38,793 bases of DNA from Stenotrophobium sp040387055 (GTDB taxonomy: Bacteria; Pseudomonadota; Gammaproteobacteria; Nevskiales; Nevskiaceae). How positions within the stretch are numbered: position 1 is the first letter of the stretch; the number at the start of each line of letters is the position of its first letter. The notes under the pieces were generated by a model. The model was not told where the DNA came from. It ran no database searches and worked only from the letters and a program-made list of their open reading frames with translations. The position numbers were made by a program, and so were the translations under genes. Positions 16,905 through 25,634 of this stretch are shown here, piece by piece. The stretch is from the NCBI GenBank assembly GCA_040387055.1, contig JAZKEM010000183.1, positions 1 to 38,793 of the forward strand, read 5' to 3'.

Positions 16905-18647
16905 ATGAGAATGCAGCGACGATGGATCGTAGCGAGCCTGATGTTCATGGCGGCGTCTGGCGCGCAGGCGCAGCAGACAGGCAACTCAACGGCATTAATC
17001 AGCGAAGCACTCAATGCGAACGTCGCGACATCGGTCGCCAACACGAGCGCTGATATAACTCTGGCACAGGTCTACATCGGCAGTCAGGTCGAGGCGCCTT
17101 TCATACGTGACATTACGTTACGTCTGAACGACAGTGCGCCTGTTCGCTATGAATTCAGCGATACCGAATCGCGTGCACTCCAACGTAGTGCTCAGTATCA
17201 ACTAAAGCTTTCTGGATTAAAGGAAGGCGTTAATCAACTGCGTGCTGATTTCCATACGGCGACCGCCTCAGATAAAGGCATCAAGGTACTTAAACAGGGA
17301 CAGCTCACCAAGAGCTTTAGCAGCGGATCGTCTGGCGTAACACTACAACTGACATTGAGCAAAGCCACATTGATGAGCGACGCGGCTTTCGATATTTCGA
17401 TTCGTGAATCAACCGCTGGCACTACACAGAATCAATTAAGCACAGTCGATTTCATGATGGCTGGTGGCGAGTACTTCCCAGCCGCATCGACCCTGATCCG
17501 CTTAATGGCGAATAACCAGGACGCAACACTTTCTGAAGCAATTCAGAAAAGGCTTAGCGCATGTCATGCAGCCTTGGGATTGCAGAGCCGCGAACCTACG
17601 CAAACTGGTGATGACTTACTGACGACTCGCTTTAACCAAGCGCTGTTGTCGATTCAGCAGAACAAGGGGCTTGAAGCGACGACAGAGCTGGATGCGATTG
17701 GGCTCTCAGAAGTTACAGAATCGTCTGCACTATCGCTACGTGATCAAGCGAATTTAGTGTTGGCTTACCACTTTCTTAATCAAGGCCAAGGCGACAAAGC
17801 GATCTCTGCATTTGAACGCATACGCAGCCCAGGCCCCTACTCCAATGCCGGCTTGCTTGGCTTGGGGTGGGCATTGCTTCTGCCCGTTAATCGCGATGGT
17901 GTTGCCAACCCAATCACGACTACCAGATATCCAACCATTGTGACGCCGCGCCTCACCGCCGATATCGTGGCACTCAAGCGGGAACAAGCACCTCGCGTTC
18001 CATCTGCCAGCAAGTTCCAACAAACTGCCCTACGCAAAGCGCTCGTGCCGTGGACGGAATTGATTGGCCGCGATCCAACGGATCCGACCGTACAAGAAGG
18101 CATGCTCGCCATTGCATGGACGCTTTATCACTTTGGGGCATATGCGCAAGCGCAAACCGATTACACCCGCGCAGCAGATCAATTCGAAAAGGCTCGTGGC
18201 TGGTATGACAGCGCCATTGCGAGCGTAAGTAATGGCGGCATGATCGCAGCGATCAATGCCAGAGACGCCGTTGATGACAACGGCTGGGCACGAGCAAACG
18301 CCAGCCTTCCGCCCATGCGTCCGCGCTGGTGGCTAGGCAACACCCCAGAACCACCAAAAACCGTTGCCGACACTTTTTACTTTGAGCGACTGCTGCTTAG
18401 CGACGATTATTCCGAAGCTTTGCAGACGTATAGAAACCTGATGATGGCTGACAGTGCCATCAAAGATTCGGACAACGCACTACACAGCCGCCTCTCTGCC
18501 GCAATCACAGCGCAACGCGCACAACTTGAAAGCATCGCCGTTGCCAATCTGACTGCGCAAAAGAAACAGCTCGATAAATATTTGATCGAAGCTCGCTTCG
18601 CGCTGGCAACGATTTATGACCGTCCTGAACTGGCGTCAGCACAATGA
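16905..18647 (+). CDS. Secreted TPR-like protein, first gene of ANTAR leader operon 1
   Basis: 580 residues with a Sec signal peptide (about 1-23, cleavage after AQA). About residues 45-165 appear beta-rich (DITLAQVYIGSQ, QYQLKLSGLKEGVNQLRADF). From about 180 on it is helical, with TPR-like repeats such as LVLAYHFLNQGQGDKAISAFERI and WTLYHFGAYAQAQTDYTRAADQFEKA. I do not recognise a named family. It is periplasmic or outer-membrane associated. ATG at 16905 has GGAGG 11 bases upstream; ATG at 16911 is also possible. The last four bases overlap the next start (ATGA), so translation is coupled. TPR proteins of this sort usually act as assembly or docking platforms, which is an inference here. Confidence 0.82.
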   Translation: MRMQRRWIVASLMFMAASGAQAQQTGNSTALISEALNANVATSVANTSADITLAQVYIGSQVEAPFIRDITLRLNDSAPVRYEFSDTESRALQRSAQYQLKLSGLKEGVNQLRADFHTATASDKGIKVLKQGQLTKSFSSGSSGVTLQLTLSKATLMSDAAFDISIRESTAGTTQNQLSTVDFMMAGGEYFPAASTLIRLMANNQDATLSEAIQKRLSACHAALGLQSREPTQTGDDLLTTRFNQALLSIQQNKGLEATTELDAIGLSEVTESSALSLRDQANLVLAYHFLNQGQGDKAISAFERIRSPGPYSNAGLLGLGWALLLPVNRDGVANPITTTRYPTIVTPRLTADIVALKREQAPRVPSASKFQQTALRKALVPWTELIGRDPTDPTVQEGMLAIAWTLYHFGAYAQAQTDYTRAADQFEKARGWYDSAIASVSNGGMIAAINARDAVDDNGWARANASLPPMRPRWWLGNTPEPPKTVADTFYFERLLLSDDYSEALQTYRNLMMADSAIKDSDNALHSRLSAAITAQRAQLESIAVANLTAQKKQLDKYLIEARFALATIYDRPELASAQ

Positions 18648-21493
18648 AACAAGCCCGCCTATTGAAGTCTGCAGTGGTAGCAATCCTCGCCCTACACTGC
18701 GCAGCCAGCGCTGCGGCGGATAACAAGCCCTCAACTGTTGGAAGCATCACTCATAACAATGGACTGAACAGTAACGGCATACTTCAAATCGCAACGCCAA
18801 CCATCCTTCGCGTTACGACATCAAAGCCATTGCCCGCGAATCCGCGTGAAGCGCTGATCCAATACGATCGGCTTATCGAGCTGGATCCAGACCCAGTGAT
18901 TCTGGCTGAAGCACTACGCAGATCGGCCGATCTGCGCGTACAGATGATTGATGCTTCTGGCGACTTCAATGAGGTAGAACTGCGCAAAGCAATCTCCAAC
19001 TACAAGCGATTACTGAGTGAGATTCCGACTTACGAACATACTGATCGGGTCCTCTACCAACTCGCGCGTGCATATCAGCTCAATGGTGATAACGAATCGG
19101 CGATCAACTCGCTGAAGACATTAGTCGCAAGCTATCCGGATTCCTTACGCATTGGCGATGCCGCTTTTCGCTCTGCGGAGTTGCTCTTCGCAAGTGGAAA
19201 ATACGATCAGGCTGAGCCTTTATACAGAGCAGTGTTCAATCTTGGAAAAGACAACCCGCTCTACCGCACAGGCGAATACAAATACGGCTGGTCGCTCTAC
19301 AAGCAGAGCAAATATGAGCAAGCTTTGGCGATTTTCATCCCGATACTGGATCGAGATCTTCCAGCGGGTGAGTTGACCGATTCCAGCAGCGCCTTAGCTG
19401 CACCGACAGTAAAAGGCAGCCCTTACGTCGCGGAAACACTGCGCGTCACCAGCCTTTCTTTCGCCGCGCTGGGTGGCGGCAAAGCAATCAACGACTATTT
19501 TGCTAAATCCGGTCGCGATCCACGCTACTACGCCCTGCTCTACAGCGACCTCGGCAACATGTTGATCGATCGCCAGCGCTATACCGATGCTGCTGAAACC
19601 TATTCCTCATTCATCGCACGTTATCCAAAACATGCATTGGCACCCGATTTCCAAACTCAAGTCATCGCCGCGTATCGAAAAGGTGGCTTCAATGAACTCA
19701 CAATTTCCGCAAAGGAAACTTACGTCGATCTCTATGCACCAGGATCTGCGTACTGGGGAAAGACCGCACCACCTGCGAAAGTCCTGACAGAGCTGAGACA
19801 GGATCTTAGCGATCTCGGCAGCTACTACCATGCCAGAGCGCAGAAAACGCCTTTAACTGAAACAGCGGCCCGTCAATCTGATTTTTCAAAGGCGGCTAGT
19901 TGGTACAAAAAAACAATTGAAGCATTCCCTGATGCGCCTCAGGTGGCTGCAACTAGCATGCTCTACGCCGATGCCCTGTATGACGGCGGGCAGACCGAAG
20001 CCGCTGCTCAGCAATACGCTGTAACGGCCTACTCCTATGCCGCAAATCCCAAAGCAGCAGAAGCGGCTTATGCAGGTGTTCAAGCATGGCAACGTTTGGC
20101 GCGTGAAGTAGCTGAAACGGCACAAACTCCTGCGCTACTTCAATCCATCGCAGCCAGCCTGAAACTCGCCAATACATTCCCACAACATCCAAAACTCTCT
20201 GCAGTATTGGCGCGCGCTGCGAATGACCTTTACGCAATCAAAGACTATCCGCAGGTCATCGTCGTTGCTCAGCGCGCCATGCAGAAGCCAATGCCGACAG
20301 AATTGCGTCGAGAAACACAGGGTGCACTGGCTGACGCTTATTTCGCTCAGAAACAGTACCCACAAGCTGAAATCGCGTACACAGCACTGCTACCGCTGCT
20401 TGAAGCCACTGATGCAAAACGCCCAGCCGCCAATGAACAACTCGCCGCCTCAATTTACAAACAGGGCGAAGCGGCACGTGATGCCGGTGACCTGCGCGCA
20501 GCTGCCAATCACTTCCAGCGTATTGCTCGTATAGCACCAGGGACGAGCATCCAAGCGAATTCTGACTATGACGCAGCCGCTGCATTCATCAACTTGCAAG
20601 ACTGGAAGAATGCAGAAACCACGCTCGAAACCTTCTTGTCGCGCTACCCAAAGAATGCTTTAGCGGCTGATGCAGACAAGAAACTGGCGTTTGCCTATCA
20701 AAAGGATAACCGGCCGCTACAAGCCTCTGAGGCTTATGCACGTATTGCGGCACGCAACACTGAGTCAGCAGACACGCGCCGCGAGGCCGCATGGCTCGCT
20801 GCGCAGCTGAGTGATAAGGCAAACGCCACAGCGCCAACGGCTCGCGCTTATGAATATTACGTCAGCAATTTTCCGCAGCCGCTGGATCGTGCGATGACGG
20901 CTCGTCGCCGCCTTGCCGATCTCGCTCGTAACAACAGTCGTGACGATGCGCTCTATCAACGCTGGTTACGTGAGCTGATTGATGCAGATACGACGGCATC
21001 AACGCGCAGCGACGTATCGAAACAAATGGCAGCACAGGCCAATCTTGAACTGGGCCAGATCGCCGCTGCAAAAGCACGGACTTTAACCTTGAGCATGCCG
21101 GTTAATAAAAGTCTGCCCAAGCGCAAGAGTGCCACTGAGACTGCGATTGCCAGTTTTGAGCGCGCTGCAAGCTATGGCTATGCAAATGTCACGACGGCCG
21201 CGACTTATGAAATCGGCATGGCCTATCGCGATTTTGGTCGCGCCTTGCTGGATTCTCCACGCCCCGCACAACTTCAAGGTGATGCGCTGGAGCAATACAA
21301 CATCTTGTTGGAAGAACAGGCCAATCCTTTCGAGGAGAAAGCCATCGTCATTCACGAAGCCAATCTGCAAAGACTGCGTCAAGGTCTCTGGAACGATTCA
21401 ATCAAAAAGAGCGTTGCCGCCCTCGCCGATCTTTCACCCGCCAAATATGGCAAGCGCGAACAACGTGAGAACAGCTATGACTCACTCCGTTAA
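18644..21493 (+). CDS. Large secreted TPR-repeat protein
   Basis: 949 residues: a Sec signal peptide (about 1-25, ending ASAA-AD), then almost entirely helical repeats with TPR spacing, for example DRVLYQLARAYQLNGDNESAI, AEPLYRAVFNLGKDN, YTDAAETYSSFIARYPK, YFAQKQYPQAEIAYTALLP and AETTLETFLSRYPKNALAAD. Several units end in the [FY]P motif seen in BamD/CpoB-like periplasmic TPRs. No catalytic domain is visible. It overlaps both neighbours (ATGA with the gene before, 17 bases with the gene after) and has no strong ribosome site of its own, so it is translated by coupling. Likely a periplasmic scaffold working with the other three operon products. Confidence 0.85.
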   Translation: MKQARLLKSAVVAILALHCAASAAADNKPSTVGSITHNNGLNSNGILQIATPTILRVTTSKPLPANPREALIQYDRLIELDPDPVILAEALRRSADLRVQMIDASGDFNEVELRKAISNYKRLLSEIPTYEHTDRVLYQLARAYQLNGDNESAINSLKTLVASYPDSLRIGDAAFRSAELLFASGKYDQAEPLYRAVFNLGKDNPLYRTGEYKYGWSLYKQSKYEQALAIFIPILDRDLPAGELTDSSSALAAPTVKGSPYVAETLRVTSLSFAALGGGKAINDYFAKSGRDPRYYALLYSDLGNMLIDRQRYTDAAETYSSFIARYPKHALAPDFQTQVIAAYRKGGFNELTISAKETYVDLYAPGSAYWGKTAPPAKVLTELRQDLSDLGSYYHARAQKTPLTETAARQSDFSKAASWYKKTIEAFPDAPQVAATSMLYADALYDGGQTEAAAQQYAVTAYSYAANPKAAEAAYAGVQAWQRLAREVAETAQTPALLQSIAASLKLANTFPQHPKLSAVLARAANDLYAIKDYPQVIVVAQRAMQKPMPTELRRETQGALADAYFAQKQYPQAEIAYTALLPLLEATDAKRPAANEQLAASIYKQGEAARDAGDLRAAANHFQRIARIAPGTSIQANSDYDAAAAFINLQDWKNAETTLETFLSRYPKNALAADADKKLAFAYQKDNRPLQASEAYARIAARNTESADTRREAAWLAAQLSDKANATAPTARAYEYYVSNFPQPLDRAMTARRRLADLARNNSRDDALYQRWLRELIDADTTASTRSDVSKQMAAQANLELGQIAAAKARTLTLSMPVNKSLPKRKSATETAIASFERAASYGYANVTTAATYEIGMAYRDFGRALLDSPRPAQLQGDALEQYNILLEEQANPFEEKAIVIHEANLQRLRQGLWNDSIKKSVAALADLSPAKYGKREQRENSYDSLR

Positions 21494-22139
21494 ATTATTC
21501 ATGCGGCAATCAGTAGTCGGCCTGTGTCTGTTCGCAACCGGCTGCACTGGTTTGGCAACTAAGCCTTACAGTCCGCCCTCAAAATCCACACGCGGTTCCA
21601 CGCAAACTTCTGTACCCGCAAGCAATGTGAGCGTGAACGCCAAGGGCGATCCCGATCAGCGATTCAATGCCGCGCTGAAGCTGATGAAAGATCGCCAAAC
21701 GCCAGAAGCCATCGCAGCATTCACTGCGCTGGCACGCGACTACCCAGAGTTTTCGGGCCCGATGACGGATCTTGCGATTCTGTACGCACAGTCTCGTCAA
21801 CGGCCGCAAGCCATCGCTGGGCTCACCAAAGCAGTCAGCACCAATCCGCGCAATGCAGTGGCTTGGAATTGGCTGGGCACTTTATATCGCGAGAGCAGCG
21901 ACTACCCACGCGCTGAACAGGCTTATCAGCAAGCGCTCGCTACAAAGCCCGACTACGCAGCGGCTCACATGAATCTCGGAATTCTTTATGAGGTCTCGAT
22001 GCGACGGCCACAAGAAGCACTATCGCACTACCGCGAATATCTGCGAATTTCCGGTAAAGAAAATCTGATCGTGACTGCGTGGATAAAGCAGCTTGAAATG
22101 ACAGCCGGCACAACAGTCGCCAGTGGAGCCGCACCATGA
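21477..22139 (+). CDS. TPR lipoprotein
   Basis: 220 residues. MTHSVKLFMRQS followed by a hydrophobic stretch and LFATGC gives a lipobox with the lipidated Cys at about residue 23. After a Ser/Thr/Pro linker, about residues 60-200 hold at least three TPRs (RFNAALKLMKDRQTPEAIAAF, MTDLAILYAQSRQRPQAIAGL, WNWLGTLYRESSDYPRAEQAY, MNLGILYEVSMRRPQEALSHY). The frame is open far upstream (to 21129), but that part lies inside the preceding gene and has no signal features, so I start at 21477; ATG 21501 is the alternative. Probably tethered to the outer membrane as a pilotin- or CpoB-like partner. ATGA overlap with the next gene. Confidence 0.85.
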   Translation: MTHSVKLFMRQSVVGLCLFATGCTGLATKPYSPPSKSTRGSTQTSVPASNVSVNAKGDPDQRFNAALKLMKDRQTPEAIAAFTALARDYPEFSGPMTDLAILYAQSRQRPQAIAGLTKAVSTNPRNAVAWNWLGTLYRESSDYPRAEQAYQQALATKPDYAAAHMNLGILYEVSMRRPQEALSHYREYLRISGKENLIVTAWIKQLEMTAGTTVASGAAP

Positions 22140-22444
22140 AGAATCATCGCTGGCTCATGATCGTTGCACTCTTGCTTACAGAAAGCGCTTTTTCAGCGCC
22201 ACCTAAATCAAACAGTGCTCCCGCAACGCAAGTGCTCGGCAGCACCGTCATCGTTGAACAAAACGCTGCGATGGGTCTGACGCTGATGCCTTGGAAAGAA
22301 GAATTTGCAACAGGCTTAGATCAAGCGCCCTCGCTCTACCGACCTCCGATGTCACCGATTAACAGCAACAGCCTGCAGCGCCAGACCGAGTACCGCGACA
22401 ATCTCAGCAGTTATCGACGCAGCCATTCGCAGTTCACGCCGTAG
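22136..22444 (+). CDS. Small exported protein, last gene of the TPR operon
   Basis: 102 residues. A signal peptide (about 1-20, ending AFSA-PP) precedes an 80-residue Pro/Ser/Asn-rich, probably flexible mature part with TVIVEQNAAMGLTLMPWKEEF and RPPMSPINSNSLQRQTEYRDNLSSYR. No known domain. The start overlaps the stop of the TPR lipoprotein (ATGA), so it belongs to the operon. No clear terminator follows before sigma-54 promoter 2, 60 bases on. Confidence 0.72.
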   Translation: MKNHRWLMIVALLLTESAFSAPPKSNSAPATQVLGSTVIVEQNAAMGLTLMPWKEEFATGLDQAPSLYRPPMSPINSNSLQRQTEYRDNLSSYRRSHSQFTP

Positions 22445-22506
22445 CTGAAGCATTATTATTTTTGTTGTCTTGATTTTTGTAAGCAAAACGCTCGGCCACA
22501 TTTATT

Positions 22507-22522
22507 TGGCATAGCGATTGCT
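22507..22522 (+). promoter_or_regulatory. Sigma-54 promoter 2
   Basis: TGGCATAGCGATTGCT, with GG and GC 10 bases apart, matches the -24/-12 consensus. Expected transcription start near 22533. The core CGATTGCT is shared with promoters 3 and 4. Confidence 0.85.
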
Positions 22523-22532
22523 ACGTTAATAC

Positions 22533-22647
22533 TGCGAAAGCACATGAGCTTACGCATTAAATTTCGAATGGGTCGACGACGACCGATTCTTCGGACATAG
22601 ACGTCCACGTCGCAGGCAAAGCAGCCTGCCACGTGGACGTTTTTTTT
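22533..22647 (+). promoter_or_regulatory. ANTAR-type antitermination leader 2 (repeat protein)
   Basis: Initial hairpin TGCGAAAGC/GCTTACGCA with loop ACATGA (about 22533-22556); P1 GGTC-GACGAC-GACC (22571-22584), where the loop ends could also pair to leave four bases; an 8-base linker; P2 GGAC-ATAGAC-GTCC (22593-22606); then a terminator ACGTCCACGT-c-GCAGGC / GCCTGC-c-ACGTGGACGT (22601-22640) with eight T. P2 again shares GTCC, and part of its loop, with the terminator stem, so only one of the two can form. Confidence 0.83.
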
Positions 22648-22679
22648 GGCCTACGAGCAAGGAAGGGAGATTTAGATTC

Positions 22680-23345
22680 ATGAACAAGTTCATTCAACTC
22701 GCAACTGCTGTGCTCATCGCCAGCGCATCACTCAACGCTTCAGCTGCTGCTCCTACACTGCCTATCGTTGGCAGCTTGCCGATTATTGGGACGCTCAATC
22801 TGTCATCGCTGCCAATCGTTGGTTCTCTCGGGCTCGGCAGTCTGCCGATTGTTGGCGGCAACCTGCCTGGCCTTGGTTCACTTGGGTTAGGTTCGCTCGA
22901 CTTGGGTTTGCTCGGCGGCAAAGGTGGCTTGCCTACCGGCCAACTACTCGGCGTCGTCACACCAGTACTCAAAGGTCTCACGCCTGTGGTTAAAGACGTC
23001 ACACAAGTATTGGGTGGCAGTCTGAATCTGGGTGATCTTGGTCTCGGCGAGTTGGGCTTGGTTGGACTGGGCAGCAGCGGTGGACTGCCGACAGGGCAAC
23101 TTCTGCAACTCGTCGGGCCGTTGGCATCAGGCGGACTGCCAATCATCAGCGGCTTAGGCCTTCTTGGCAAAGGTGGTTTACCAACAGGAGATCTCCTGAC
23201 CATTGTTGGTCCACTCGCCACAACCGCACTACCACTCGTGAGCAGCCTCGGCTTGCTCGGCAGTGGCGGCTTGCCGACTGGAGAAATTCTCCAACTCGTC
23301 GGCCCTATCGTTTCAATCGTACTCCCTGTTGTCAGCGGGCTTTAA
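22680..23345 (+). CDS. Secreted Gly/Leu-rich repeat protein (LPIVG and GGLPTG repeats)
   Basis: 221 residues. After a Sec signal peptide (about 1-22) the first part (about 26-80) repeats LPIVGSLG-like units; the rest carries four copies of a unit of about 32 residues, GGLPTG[QDE][LI]L..V.P(L/I), at about 81, 133, 166 and 199. There is no Cys, almost no aromatic residue and few charges. No homologous family is known to me. The composition suggests a self-assembling secreted or surface material, such as a beta-structured fibre, matrix or membrane-inserting protein; this is inference. AGGGAGA sits 9 bases before the ATG. It is the gene directly behind leader 2 and is followed by its own terminator, implying a high-copy product. 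Confidence 0.8.
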   Translation: MNKFIQLATAVLIASASLNASAAAPTLPIVGSLPIIGTLNLSSLPIVGSLGLGSLPIVGGNLPGLGSLGLGSLDLGLLGGKGGLPTGQLLGVVTPVLKGLTPVVKDVTQVLGGSLNLGDLGLGELGLVGLGSSGGLPTGQLLQLVGPLASGGLPIISGLGLLGKGGLPTGDLLTIVGPLATTALPLVSSLGLLGSGGLPTGEILQLVGPIVSIVLPVVSGL

Positions 23346-23360
23346 AGCCGCACGGCATTA

Positions 23361-23390
23361 CCCCGGGAGTTATATCCCGGGGTTCTTTTA
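23361..23390 (+). terminator. Intrinsic terminator after the repeat-protein gene
   Basis: CCCCGGGA-GTTATA-TCCCGGGG followed by TTCTTTTA, 15 bases after the stop. It should separate the repeat protein from the OmpA-cupredoxin gene unless transcription is modified by antitermination. Confidence 0.85.
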
Positions 23391-23438
23391 ATTTGGGGGC
23401 AGTAAACGGCATCAGCTTAATCAAGGAGTTTTTTCAAC

Positions 23439-24533
23439 ATGAAAAATAAGAAACTAGTAGCACTCTGTAGTGCGGTTGTAGCGGTTCATCTCTCAGGCTG
23501 TGGCGTACTCGCATCAAACGGCCTCGATTATTCTTCCTATCCCATCCCCAAGCTACCAGCGGACTCCGTCTCTGTAACTTGCCAGATGCCAGAATCAGGA
23601 AAACCTGTCTCTCTTGAAGGCTGCAAGAGCGGCGACACCATTGTTCTGCATGGCGTGAACTTTGAATTTAATAAAGCCACATTGACGATCAACGCAAAGT
23701 CACTGCTTGATCAAGTTGCCGATGCCCTCCTTGCGCGTGCTGATATCAAAGTTGAAATTGATGGACACACGGACGGCAAAGGCACTGAAGAATACAATCA
23801 GAAGCTCTCGGATAGTCGTGCAAAAAGCGTTGCCACTTATCTGGTCGCAAAAGGCGTTGCTAATGACCGCCTGAGCTCAAAGGGCTTTGGCAAGACCATG
23901 CCGGTTGCCGACAACGATACCGACGAAGGTCGTGAGAAGAATCGTCGAGTTGAACTCAAGGTACTGGAAGCAACGGCATCTCCAGTTATTTCTACTGTCA
24001 CAAAGCACAATACAGTCGTGATACTTGAACCAATCGGCGCATTCGCGAACGAGCCTGGCGCAGGCATTCCAACTTCTATCGGTGTTCTCACGCATGTGCC
24101 CCATCCTGTAGTGGCAGGACCCGCACCGGCTTACAAGAATCCGATATCAGCGACACCAGAAGCGCCCAAGCCTGGCCCATCATGGAAGGCACCTGCAGGC
24201 AGTGCTGGCTATACAGCACCTGAAGAAGCAGCACACACAATGCCGATGCCCAAAGCTAGTGCAGCTGCACCCTCCACTACCGTGATCACCTCGACCGGCA
24301 ACACTGTTGCAATTTCAAACTTCAGTTTTGTTCCTGAAAAACTAGTCGTTGCCGCTGGCACCACCGTCACCTGGACCAACAAGGATCAGACACGACACAC
24401 CGTCAAGTTTCCTGACAAAGACGAGGTGATCGCTTTTGGTGAAAGCTTTAGCCGCACATTCGCCAAACCTGGCGAGTATGTTTATCTGTGCGGCATCCAT
24501 GCTTCGATGAAAGGCACCATCGTTGTGAAGTAA
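23439..24533 (+). CDS. OmpA-family lipoprotein with C-terminal cupredoxin (blue copper) domain
   Basis: 364 residues. A lipobox (HLSGC, Cys 21) tethers it to a membrane. About residues 66-175 are an OmpA/Pal peptidoglycan-binding domain (FEFNKATLTINAKSLLDQ, IDGHTDGKGTEEYNQKLSDSRA, KGFGKTMPVADND, NRRVEL). A Pro/Ala-rich linker (about 180-275) leads to a cupredoxin (about 280-364) with the four copper ligands H320, C351, H354 and M357. The C-x2-H-x2-M spacing is that of amicyanin-like proteins. It is thus a wall-anchored type 1 copper electron carrier. AAGGAG lies 10 bases before the ATG. It follows a terminator, so it may have its own promoter, which I cannot see clearly, or depend on read-through. 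Confidence 0.9.
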   Translation: MKNKKLVALCSAVVAVHLSGCGVLASNGLDYSSYPIPKLPADSVSVTCQMPESGKPVSLEGCKSGDTIVLHGVNFEFNKATLTINAKSLLDQVADALLARADIKVEIDGHTDGKGTEEYNQKLSDSRAKSVATYLVAKGVANDRLSSKGFGKTMPVADNDTDEGREKNRRVELKVLEATASPVISTVTKHNTVVILEPIGAFANEPGAGIPTSIGVLTHVPHPVVAGPAPAYKNPISATPEAPKPGPSWKAPAGSAGYTAPEEAAHTMPMPKASAAAPSTTVITSTGNTVAISNFSFVPEKLVVAAGTTVTWTNKDQTRHTVKFPDKDEVIAFGESFSRTFAKPGEYVYLCGIHASMKGTIVVK

Positions 24534-24571
24534 GTTTCATGCAGTATTTTTATCTAAGTGTTGCAGCAGCT

Positions 24572-24603
24572 AAAAAACCCGCAGATCACTCTGCGGGTTT
24601 TTT
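24572..24603. terminator. Bidirectional terminator between convergent genes
   Basis: CCCGCAGA-TCAC-TCTGCGGG bordered by six A on the left and six T on the right. It lies 38 bases after the OmpA-cupredoxin stop and 21 bases after the apbE stop on the other strand, so it serves both. Confidence 0.9.
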
Positions 24604-24624
24604 ATGCCTTGAAATTAACGAGAC

Positions 24625-25623
24625 TTAATCAATCACTTCGATTCGGACATCAGGCTCAGCAGATAAGCGTCGTGCCAATGCAGATGTTGCCTGAATAATG
24701 CCGTTGTCTTTGGCGATCAGAATTTGATCGATATCCAGCTTCTTGGCCAGCGCTCTCCATGAATCCGGACCAGCTACAAACAAGGCCGCTCCACCTGCAT
24801 CCGCTAGCGTGGCATCAGCGTGCACCACCGTGAGCGAACGAAATCCCTGCACGGGAGTTCCTGTCTTAGGGTGCAGGATATGTGAATAACGACGACCTTC
24901 AAATTCGAAGTAACGCTGATCATCGCCGTGCGTGATCACTGCTTCGTTAAAAACTTCTAGCGAGGCCAGCAATCGCCTTGGATCTTGCGAAGAACGTGGA
25001 TCACGAATTGCAACGCGCCATGGACGCGAATGATGCGCGCCACGCGCTGCAAGATTTCCACCGGCATCTACCACCGCATCACCAAACTGGTGCTTACGCA
25101 AAATATCTAATGCCTTGTCGACAATGTAGCCTTTGCCAATACCGCCAAAGTCCCAAGAGACGTTGGGCGCAGGGCCGTAATACATTGCACCACTAAAGTT
25201 TGGCGCTGCACTCAAAGCACGCAGCAAGGTTTCAATTTCAGTCGAAGTCGGAGGACAATCACGCAATCTCGCGACGTCATCAAATCCCCACAGGCGCACT
25301 AACTTCGCAACTCTGGGCTCAAACAATCCGCCTGATTGCTGATGAATCTTCCAAGCTTTGGTAAAGAGTTCGCGCAGACCATAAGGAACCTTGGGCGTTC
25401 CTCCTGCACTCAATGCTGAATTAAATTTTGAGAGCGCACCATCTCCCCATGCCCAAGCTTCGCGACTAAAGGCATGCATCAATTCAGTAACGCTCTGTAT
25501 CGCTTGCAAGGCGTCGTTACGCTGTGATCGATGCCCACAGACCAACTTCACGCTGATCTCAGTCCCCATCGCGAGGAAGCGCTGATCAATTAATCGAGCG
25601 TTGCTTCCTCGTAACAGTTTCAA
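24625..25623 (-). CDS. apbE: ApbE-family FAD:protein FMN transferase
   Basis: 332 residues. Family motifs: AMGTE (18-22), DFGGIGKGYIVDKAL (from about 158), VVDAGGN (about 184-190), SHILHPKTGTPV and ADAGGAALFVAG (about 274-285), which binds FAD and Mg2+. The enzyme moves FMN from FAD onto a Thr in exported flavoproteins; the natural target is the FMN-binding protein two genes upstream. Unlike most ApbE proteins it shows no signal peptide or lipobox: the N-terminus MKLLRGSNARLIDQR is short and charged, and no in-frame ATG or GTG lies just upstream. The start used is a TTG 11 bases after the PepSY gene. Last gene of the leader-3 operon, ended by the terminator at 24572-24603. Confidence 0.92.
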   Translation of the reverse strand: MKLLRGSNARLIDQRFLAMGTEISVKLVCGHRSQRNDALQAIQSVTELMHAFSREAWAWGDGALSKFNSALSAGGTPKVPYGLRELFTKAWKIHQQSGGLFEPRVAKLVRLWGFDDVARLRDCPPTSTEIETLLRALSAAPNFSGAMYYGPAPNVSWDFGGIGKGYIVDKALDILRKHQFGDAVVDAGGNLAARGAHHSRPWRVAIRDPRSSQDPRRLLASLEVFNEAVITHGDDQRYFEFEGRRYSHILHPKTGTPVQGFRSLTVVHADATLADAGGAALFVAGPDSWRALAKKLDIDQILIAKDNGIIQATSALARRLSAEPDVRIEVID

Positions 25624-25634
25624 GGGATCAGCAC

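Noticed and set aside
21129..21476. Upstream extension of the TPR lipoprotein frame
   Set aside because: It lies fully inside the preceding TPR gene in another frame; the lipobox-containing start at 21477 explains the gene.
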